Source: Naganishia liquefaciens | Taxonomy: Eukaryota; Basidiomycota; Tremellomycetes; Filobasidiales; Filobasidiaceae | Assembly (NCBI GenBank): GCA_013423385.1 | Contig: BLZA01000011.1 | Coordinates: 433,174-497,173, forward strand | DNA length: 64,000 bases | Direction of reading: 5' to 3' | Shown here: positions 56,661 through 64,000 of the stretch, one piece after another | How positions within the stretch are numbered: the first letter of the stretch is position 1 | Layout of the letters: each line of letters starts with the position of its first letter | Notes under the pieces: generated by a model | Database searches by the model: none | What the model saw: only the letters and a program-made list of their open reading frames with translations | Told to the model about the DNA's origin: nothing | Position numbers and translations under genes: made by a program

Positions 56661-58120
56661 CTACTTTCGGTTCTTGCTCCTGACGGCGTGATCAAACTTG
56701 CCCCTCTTGCGCTTTGTCGAACTGACGTCCATCTCGTCGTTGGCATTCGTCCTCTTCCTGCTACGCTCCAAGATGCCATCGCGCCTTCCTAGTCCCTTGC
56801 CAACGCCATCCCATAGGCTCTTGCCGCCCCGATCGCCGAGCACACCCTCCAGCTCGGCTTCGAACCCGCCTTGTCGACGGCTCCTGCTGCGTGATGGTCC
56901 ACCGACACCATAGCCCATGTTGAGCGCGGCTTCGTCCTCTTCTCGTCTCTTGAGTTCTCGCTTGGTCTGGACAAGTCTCGTCATGTTTTCCTCTTCGAAT
57001 TCGTTCATGCGCTGCAGTTCTGCCATACGCTTCGCCGAGGCAGAATTCGTGTGGATAGGGTCACCACCCGACGTGACAACAGGCCGGACGGCAAGACCAG
57101 ACGTCGACTCCAGCATCGGCGCCGAAGTGAGCGATTGAGCAAATTCGTTGAGCAGAGCCGGTGCGCGCCGGTTTGTTTGTCGGGATGCTAGAGATGCCAT
57201 GTCAGCGAGCTGGCATTTACATGCGACGCCAGACTTACAGCGAGATTCCACATAGGGAACAGCAGCCATCTTGGGCGCCCTATAGATGCCATCGCGCGTG
57301 TTTCCGCCAGTCTCTTCGTCAGACGGCGTCGGCGATCGTCTCGAATTCTTGCTTTGCCGCGGTGCACTGCGCTCGTCATCTTCTTCCTTGCGGGCTTTCT
57401 TGCTTGATCCGCTCATCAAAGCCGACGGATTTGGCTTGAATGAGAGTGGATCTTTGGCAAAGTCGTCAGTGCTTGTACTTTGAACATTCAAGCGTCAACT
57501 AACCCTCAGCGTCATTCTCCTCTTCGCCCTCTGCTGGCTTTTGCGTCTCCCGCAATCCAGCTTCATTCGCCAAGGTCACCAACTTCTTGACCTGGTACGC
57601 CACCTTGCTTTCAAGACCTTTGGTCTTTTCCATCACCTCCCGTATCACAGTCAACTCGGTCTTCAATGACGCTTCGGCGAATGCATCTGAGCGTTCGACA
57701 AAAGACGCGCGTTCGGTGCGGTCTGCAGAAAAGGGCCTGATACTGGGCGAATCCTCGTCGTCGGTGCTGGCGGACTCTGGAGATGAGCTGTTGGCAAGCC
57801 TGAGGCCGAGCATTATCACGAGTTGATGGATCGAAGCCAGTAAGAGGTGTGGGCGGATCAAGAGAAGGGAGAGGCCATTCGCGAAGTCAAAGTCATCGCG
57901 AGACCCATCTTTAGATCTGAGCAAAAGTACTGCGTATCAGCACGGTAATATTCATGATGATATGACTACAGAAACATATAGCGTACTTTTCTAGCAACGC
58001 TTGTATCGCCTTGGAAGTGGCGGACACAGACGACTCGATAGTATCGTACAACTGGCGCAACTCTGCAATCGTTGGCATGGCCACCGCGACCTCGTCCGTA
58101 TTCGTATGTGCGTCGACCAT
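56661..58120 (-). CDS. LCP5: Lcp5/neuroguidin, U3 snoRNP-associated
   Basis: The start ATG at 58120 gives MVDAHTNTDEVAVAMPTIAE, LRQLYDTIESSVSATSKAIQ. The second exon has the Sas10/Utp3/C1D core: FANGLSLLLIRPHLLLASIH, QLVIMLGLRL, and LKTELTVIREVMEKTKGLES, KVAYQVKKLVTLA. Later IYRAPKMAAVPYVES matches the YRPPK-x-x-x-PY motif of the family. The C-terminal half has a helix (RMAELQRMNEFEEENMTRLV) and a basic end (KRKRGKFDHAVRSKNRK). Lcp5 acts in the small-subunit processome during 18S rRNA maturation. There are four exons with short introns. Confidence 0.87.
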
Positions 58121-58760
58121 TTTCGCAAGACCTATAAAGCAAAGCGAGTCAATTACGAGTTTCCCTAGAATGTCACTCCGTTGGCATTGCCGCTTCCACC
58201 ATACGTTCGTGCAGTCTTTGTTCAGTCACGAGTTTTCTAGGCTCGCTCCAACCTACTAGGAAGGATGATAGGCGTTATAATCCCGTCTGACCCCTCATTG
58301 GAGGTCTCGAATTCAGTGCCCAGTGCGGTAGCATCATGAAAGACTGCACAGGGGAGGTTGCGTGCTCGCGAGGAGCGGACTTGAAAAGACTGGAATACTC
58401 ACAGTGTGTTGCCAGGAAACTCTGAATTGCGGATCTTGGTGTCGGTGATGGACAGGCTGTTTCAGTCACGCCCACGCTTCAGTTATGTACCGGTCGCCTG
58501 CAATCGACGCTGGCTCGCGAAATTTGAGTCGAGCGTCGAGGGAGTGGATATGACGTGTCTTTTGACTGGAGAGTGATCGAACCATCAGAGACCTCCGGGG
58601 CCAACCGCCCGTTGCCTGATGTCACCAAGTCTTCTCTGAATCCTACCGGCAGAGATACAGACACCTACTCGTCCGTGCATACGAGTCTCTCTGACGTATA
58701 TCACAGACGATATCCATCAGCATCCGAAGAGCGCATCACTGTCGCTGTATCTGTGCCATC
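58121..58760. promoter_or_regulatory. Divergent region LCP5 / unknown gene
   Basis: 640 bases between two divergent starts. A plus-strand frame (58555-58920) overlaps the next gene in another frame and has no supporting feature. I see no other gene. Confidence 0.35.
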
Positions 58761-59422
58761 ATGCAGCAACCGCAGCAACATCCTTCGAAGAAACGCAAGC
58801 AGACGGGCGGAGGAGGGGTCGCCATGCCGGGAAATCAGCCAATCCAGGCGGGAATGGCCGGGATGGATCCATCCATTATGCAGGGAATGCATCCGGCGAT
58901 GGCCCAGCAGATGTTGCTGAAGAAGATGCCTGAACCAGAGGACCCTACGATAGGTGGGAAGAAGCACAGAATGAGGTATTTGTCATCTTTGAGCTGACGC
59001 TCAGACCTTTGCTTAGCGGAAATGGATGAATTGAATGCGAGGGATATGGCTATCGCACGCTATCGCAGAAGGCATGCCTGGATGAACGAGATCTTCAACC
59101 CAATCTCTCTAGGTACGCCGCCTGAATATCACTACTGCCAAGCGAGGATCGCTGATGCGGGCTTCCAGCTGACATGCCACCACCGCCAAATCCCTACGAA
59201 GGTGTTGACGCAAAAGTGTTGGAGGATCAGGTGGTAAGAGACCGGTGGCTGCCTCGAGGATTTCGCGCCCTTACCTTCGACCCATTCCAGGTCCAATTAG
59301 AGCGCGAATCCGAGAACTCTCGAAAGCTTGGACAGGAGCGGTTGGATGAAGCTAGAAGAAGATTCAGCTCGATAGAACACGAGGTCGCGGGCCAAGACGA
59401 TGCGATGCAAACAGATGCATGA
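58761..59422 (+). CDS. Unknown protein with ARYRRRHAWM motif
   Basis: Four exons. The start is MQQPQQHPSKKRKQTGGGGV, followed by a Met/Gln/Gly-rich part and PEPEDPTI. Splicing with donor GTGGGA joins AEMDELNARDMAIARYRRRH, AWMNEIFNPISL. Next is ADMPPPPNPYEGVDAKVLED, then QVVQLERESENSRKLGQERL and a coiled coil ending DDAMQTDA. The motif Ala-Arg-Asp-x-Ala-x-x-Arg-Tyr-x-x-x-His-x-Trp-Met looks strongly conserved. It reminds me of small subunits of fungal chromatin-remodelling complexes, but I cannot assign it. The last intron (GTAAGA to TTCCAG) could also be read through, adding about 18 residues. Confidence 0.68.
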
Positions 59423-59658
59423 ATCTTCGTGCTTCGGGAAGAGATACTACGGGGGCCACCGTAACGAGACTGTATTTTGTATTCACCTGTCGTTGTATAA
59501 ACGGAACCTTGTTATGTTGCTGATGGTCCTAGGGATGGCTCAGCAATGAAGTCCTGTGCCCTGCTCACGGCTCTGCCACAACAGGGCCTGCCACCTGACA
59601 TAAGCTCAGCAATGGATCATACAAGTATAATCTGCAGGACAAGCGACGTGGGCAACAT

Positions 59659-61307
59659 CTATGACAACGAAGCGCCCTTGAACTTCCTGCCAGCGCAAAC
59701 ACCGTCCTTGGTCCGGATTTTGTGTACAGACTTTGTCTCCGGATCGACCCAGGCAGCTTCAAGAGTATCCAGAGTAACCAGACCCTGAGACAGCATCGAA
59801 GTCAGAGATGATGGGCAGTGTGGGCGCGATTTCGTTAAATAACATACAGGCTGGATAGTCTCGAAGACCTTCTTCTTCGGGTTGAGTAAAGGTTCCGGCT
59901 GAACATCTGAGGGCAGTGATGTCAGACATCATTCTGATTATGCGATGATCTATGCACTTACTCTCGTACTTCTCGCCTTCGAAGTAGATTCGCTCTCCGG
60001 GCTTGGATCCCTCGGGCGGTCGGACAAACTCGATACCGGCCTCCTTGCCCTCAGCGGAGGTAGCCTGCGATGCATCGATGTCAACAGGTGATCCGAGGCG
60101 ACCGGGACTGGGGCTTACGCAGAGCAACATGGCAAATGACTTGACACCTCGCATAGTGACAGGCTTCAGGTTACACTAGCGACGAAAGCTTGCTTCAGCC
60201 TGCTAAAACACTTGGCCCCTGAATCGAGGCTTACCACTACGACAATGGTCTGATCCTGAATTTCCTCGGGCTTCATGTATGCGACAAGTCCAGAGCAAAC
60301 GATTCGAGGCTCCTCCTCTCCGACATCGATTTTCTGGAGTTGCTGTCAGTCAAGCCCTTTCCTACTGTAATGTATACTCACCTCGACGTAGAGGGAGTCA
60401 GCGTCCGGATGACGAGAGACTAAGAGAAATCGTTCCTGTCAGTTGGGAAATCACAGATCAAGGGACAGAACGAACCTTCGAGCACCTTTCCAACTCGCAA
60501 GTCAATCATGCTCGGCAGAGGTCCAGTTGGCGGCGGAGGAGCGGCCTTGGCAGGCTTCTTGTTGTCCGCACCCTCTGCCTTTTTCTCCTTGGGCTTCTTC
60601 TCCTTCTTCTGGCCCTGTGGCCTCTCGCCTTCAGTAGCGGGCTTTGCAGCCTCTGCTGGCGTGTCAGCCTTGGCAGCCGCAGCAGGCTGCTCCTTCTCGG
60701 CCTTCTTGCTCTTCTTTTCGGCGCTGGCATCCGCGCCACCAGCGGCAGCAGCATCCTTCTTCGGCTTCTTCTCCTTGACTTCAACCTTTCGCTCCAAGGG
60801 CGGCATGTTGTCGAGATCAAAGTTGACCAGCCAATACGGCTCGTTGGGAAGAAGCGCTCGAGCGTCGTTGACGGCCTTGAGGTGCTGGATGTGATCGAAG
60901 TATCGAGTGACGGAGGGAATCGCATAGTAGCCAGAAGGTTCGAGCTTGGACTGGAATGACGTTCACAGGTGTCAGAGCCAGCTTGCGACCTTATCTCTCG
61001 CGAGGCTGCTAGACTCACAACTTCTGGATGGATCTCGCAGTACAGGCTCACATCGGCGATGGAGGGCTTGTTGGAGTGAAGATAGACCAAGGGTGTTAAG
61101 CGGGAGTTCAATGCCTGGAAATGAATGCATTGATGAGCGGTAGCTACCTTATGCAGATCGGAGGAGTTGACGGACCTGCAAGTCCTTGGCAAGGGCAGGA
61201 ATCTCGCTGACCAGACCCTGGATCTTCTTCTTGTCCTCCTCTGTAGCGCCGACGAGTTCGGGCTGAAGGTTCTGGACCTTTTCGACAAAGGTAGAGGATG
61301 ACGACAT
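59659..61307 (-). CDS. ARC1: Arc1/AIMP1-like tRNA-binding cofactor
   Basis: The N-terminal part is GST-like (MSSSSTFVEKVQNLQPELVG; ALNSRLTPLVYLHSNKPSIA; DVSLYCEIHPE; YYAIPSVTRYFDHIQHLKAV). A middle linker is extremely Lys/Ala/Glu-rich (KVEVKEKKPKKDAAAAGG; KKEKKPKEKKAEGADNKKPA). The C-terminal EMAP-II-like OB fold follows: MIDLRVGKVLE, SRHPDADSLYVEKIDVGEEE, RIVCSGLVAYMKPEE, VTMRGVKSFAMLLC, GERIYFEGEKYE and AGRKFKGASLS. Arc1 holds methionyl- and glutamyl-tRNA synthetases together and feeds tRNA to them. The start at 61307 fits Arc1; an in-frame ATG at 61391 adds 28 residues that look like a mitochondrial presequence. The gene is convergent with the unknown gene upstream. Confidence 0.9.
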
Positions 61308-62174
61308 TCTGCTGACTATAAAGGGGGCTCGTGTGACGGTGGATCCGAGGTTTTTGAAGACTTTTCGTGACGAATTCAGCAGACCTAACATGTAATAGGA
61401 CCTTCACTGGAGAGATAGGGATCCTTGACGCATGAACAAGAGCACTGCTCTCTCCCTGAACATCTACTGTCTCGCCCAACTTTCGATCGCCAAGTCAGCG
61501 AAAATGACGTGTTACGCTGAGAGGTCGCGTTTCGCGTTTCATGTGTCCCGTCCGGTCCTTTTGCGCCCGTCATTGAATGCATTTTGACTTGGTGCTGTAA
61601 TGACAACAATAGATGAATAGCCTACAGGCCTGCGAGCAAGGAATGCTGGCCACGGCGTATTGCAGATTCCAGAAAGGCAGCCTAGGAAAAGGTACGGACT
61701 TTGAAGGTCCTAGAGGTCCTGTAGCATCGGGGCTCAACGCGCGATGCGTATCTGGACTTCACCAATTCGTCACGCGGTATCGCCGGCCGTCCTGGAAGTC
61801 GACCCGGTGAGCTCATGAGCAGCCATCAGCTGTAAATGTAAGATCCATGCGAGGAGCTATGTCAATGATATTGCAAAGCTGAAGGCTGTAGACGCTTTAT
61901 GAAGCTGCCCTGGCAGCGGAAACCAGCTGGAATGCAACGAAGAAATAGCGCCCCAGCGATCAAAGGAAGGAGAGAAAGGATACAGTCAGAGGAATTGATC
62001 GACCACCGGAGCGGCTCTGATGGGCAGCAATTCTGTTGTCGCCAACATGCGCGGGTTTGCCTCATTGGTATCGTTCACGGTCACTCACTGTATCGCGCCG
62101 CTCTTGCATGAGTATCATACAGCACCGACAGAATCCTCAACTACTTCAATATCCGGTCGTCAAACTTCGGCACA
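61308..62174. other. Intergenic, about 0.87 kb
   Basis: It includes the possible ARC1 N-terminal extension (61308-61391) and its promoter. The rest shows only short unrelated frames. Confidence 0.4.
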
Positions 62175-62760
62175 ATGACTGTACAGAAGGTCGTCAAGCT
62201 CAATGATGATGGAGTCCAAGCTCCCGTCTATGCCTTCGGAACGGCATCCAAGCTTTTTTCCATGGAATGCAAGAGCGAGGTGGTCATGGCGATATCTGAG
62301 GCTGGCGTCCGTCACATCGACACGGCGGCTATGTACAGGAACGAAGCATCGGTCGGAAGAGCTATCGGTCTTGGACGGCATCATGTCTTCCTCACGTCGA
62401 AGTGTACGTCTAGAGGAAACATGCCATGAAAGTTGTTTGAGAGCTGATGATACCACTCCGCACGCACAGGCGACGAGAATGTTCCTCCGACAAGGTCTCT
62501 GACGGAGTCCTTAAAAGTGGTAAGCTGTCCCGTCGTCAAATGTCGTTCAGATCGATAATTTGCTCTTTGGGTTTATTGCAGTTGGGTTGAGTTCAGGAGT
62601 TCCTCCGAACGTCTCCGACTAGCCTCTGTACTTTCATCCCAAATTGTTCAAGACTCGGGCTTGGACCTCTCCTGGGAGATTGAGGACCAGGCGCTCGGGA
62701 CATGCCTGAAGACGCTGTACAACGGCCTAAAGGACAGGAGGGGACCATTTGACATCAAGA
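62175..62760 (+). pseudogene. Aldo-keto reductase, decayed copy with 5' half
   Basis: Exon 1 is clean: MTVQKVVKLNDDGVQAPVYA, FGTASKLFSMECKSEVVMAI, SEAGVRHIDTAAMYRNEASV (catalytic Asp and Tyr), HHVFLTSKC (Lys). Exon 2 joins in frame as CDENVPPTRSLTESLKV. Exon 3 then reads LG and stops at once; traces such as DLYFHP-like and SGLDLSWEI sequence show where LGVDQVDLYLIHSP and GLGKSWQI should be. Beyond about 62760 no AKR sequence is recognisable. Compared with the intact gene at 55081-56301, exon order and intron positions are the same, so it is a paralogue broken after duplication. A truncated protein of about 100 residues could still be made. Confidence 0.75.
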
Positions 62761-63749
62761 AGCCCGGAGATCTCGCAAGTGATGTGGATGTGATGTCTGC
62801 TGTTTGTCGTAGACTCGCAGGACAGAGACCTCACCTCTTCACGGAAGAGGGAGCCCTCACGTTGGAGCTTGAATGCTGTGCGCTAGTCACATCGCCCCCT
62901 GTGACAGGTCTTATATTGAGACTGGAAACGTACGGTATGTTCCTCTTGACCTTGAAGGCAACCAAACATTCGTTTTACAGATGATCAGCGCGAGCTAGGC
63001 TGAAGACGTCTCTCCTTCCCACAGAGCCACTACTACGCTTGCTTGATTACGATGTCATGGTTGTAAGTGTACTAGAGAATTCCATTGAGCGAGAACAGTC
63101 AAACAGTTGATTCGCGATGATGATGACAGACGAATGGCGACGGAGTTACCCTGATGGATGTCCTTCTCGGTGAGTTTCATGTGTAGCTTTTCCTCATCGT
63201 CAGTCTGATGTGAGAAAGCACACAGCAATTGGTCAATGGTAGGGTTCTTACTGAATACACAGGCTGTCCTGACCCCTAGACTTGTCTGATCAGGATGAGC
63301 AAGCGCCTTTCGTCCGGCCAACAATACTGCTTATGGCAGGAAATGCTAGCGAGATCGAAAGAAAAGTCGAAGGATTGGTCAGGATTCCCCACCTTCCGCT
63401 CTGTGCCGCCAAGATATAGGCTACCATCTGATGCATCGATGTTTGCCCGAAAAGCGATTGAGGAGCAGTTCCTGGCGGATCACTTGTTTCGAATGGATCT
63501 CGGGCGTGATCTGATTGAAGGCGGCTTCTATCAATGTTCGGTACAACCATGCAAAGGGACGATCATTTTCCGACTCCAGTAGAGACGCCCATCGGCAGAG
63601 ACCCGCTGGGGGATGTTTGTATTGGCTGCGCCCAGGCGGTGATTCGTCTGCAGTGTCGTTCTTCTGCAACATATGTATCATTACTCCTTCTCATTAATTG
63701 CAAAGAGATGTTCATAAGCCGCTATGTAGCCCTGACCTCGACAATGCTA
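62761..63749. other. Region with no supported gene
   Basis: Nearly 1 kb. A plus-strand frame 62661-62984 continues past the AKR remnant without a domain, and frames at 63295-63582 (plus) and 63055-63324 (minus) are likewise unsupported. Decayed AKR 3' sequence may be here beyond recognition. Confidence 0.35.
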
Positions 63750-64000
63750 TCAGCTTTCCGCGCTCGCCGCCAATGCCTGCTCGATCATCCCCCGCAAAAG
63801 TGCCTGATTCACATGCTTGTACCGCTTGCGGCATTCCTCTATCAGTCGATGGATGGCCTTGTAATTGAGATCATATTCCTGTGTTAGTCCATCGATAATC
63901 CTCTTGAGTTCCTCCCGTTTCTCTTGATCCGACTGGGCTCGCACCCTGGCGCGTTCCTGGGCATCGGGGCCTTTGTCGATCTGGGCGTCATGACTTGACT
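63750..64000 (-). CDS. 3' end of a gene entering from the right edge
   Basis: An open minus-strand frame reaches the window edge and ends at 63750. It encodes a highly charged helical C-terminus: QIDKGPDAQERARVRAQSDQ, EKREELKRIIDGLTQEYDLN, YKAIHRLIEECRKRYKHVNQ, ALLRGMIEQALAASAES. Heptad-like spacing suggests a coiled coil or helical bundle. It is too little to name a family; the 5' part lies outside. Confidence 0.6.
   Translation of the reverse strand, partial: SSHDAQIDKGPDAQERARVRAQSDQEKREELKRIIDGLTQEYDLNYKAIHRLIEECRKRYKHVNQALLRGMIEQALAASAES

Noticed and set aside
1-64000. Transposons, virus-like elements, CRISPR arrays, biosynthetic gene cluster
   Set aside because: No transposase, integrase, reverse transcriptase, long terminal repeats, regular spaced repeats or core biosynthetic enzymes were recognised anywhere in the window.

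Overview
The window is nuclear DNA of a filamentous or yeast-like fungus. Genes are densely packed on both strands, most are broken by many short GT-AG introns of roughly 40-70 bases, and intergenic gaps are often under 500 bases. The gene set fits a basidiomycete, most likely a Tremellomycete: Dicer together with a Suv39/Clr4-type H3K9 methyltransferase, an Arc1-like cofactor, Bro1, Spc24 and a SCAMP. The class assignment is inference. No transposon, CRISPR array, rRNA or convincing tRNA was seen.

Layout. 0.5-7 kb: a Dicer gene and an unknown nuclear-looking protein, both minus. 7.3-14 kb: an AMSH-type JAMM deubiquitinase and a Sec7/PH protein with a polyQ tract, both plus. 14-21 kb: an RBR E3 ligase (minus), an SLC35F-like transporter (plus), TMA20/MCTS1 (minus) and mitoribosomal mS33 (plus). 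21-28.4 kb: SPC24, BRO1 and a Pof1-like nucleotidyltransferase (all minus), then a CBP4-like complex III assembly factor (plus). 28.5-36.5 kb: a Clr4/Suv39 methyltransferase (minus), RNase P subunit RPR2 (plus), a HemK/MTQ1 glutamine methyltransferase and a mitochondrial protein of unknown function (both minus). 36.7-43.7 kb: the large ribosome-biogenesis gene URB1 (minus). 44.8-47.4 kb: a disturbed stretch where an F-box gene runs into the 3' half of an aldo-keto reductase (AKR), followed by a small unknown gene. 47.7-53.6 kb: PRP45/SNW1 (minus), SCAMP (plus) and a secreted GH23 lysozyme-like enzyme (minus). 55-61.4 kb: an intact AKR and LCP5 (minus), an unknown coiled-coil protein (plus) and ARC1 (minus). 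62.1-64 kb: a decayed third AKR copy (plus) and the 3' end of a gene that enters from the right edge (minus).

Most genes are conserved housekeeping functions with no operon logic: rRNA processing (URB1, LCP5), splicing (PRP45), translation (TMA20, ARC1, mS33, MTQ1), tRNA 5' processing (RPR2), ESCRT sorting (BRO1, AMSH), membrane traffic (SCAMP, Sec7) and kinetochore (SPC24). Two themes stand out. Dicer and the H3K9 methyltransferase, both central to small-RNA and heterochromatin silencing, lie within 33 kb of each other. Three AKR paralogues are in different states: one intact, one reduced to its 3' half and apparently spliceable in frame to an F-box exon, and one reduced to its 5' half. Exon joins were read by eye from splice-site sequence and reading frame and need RNA evidence.
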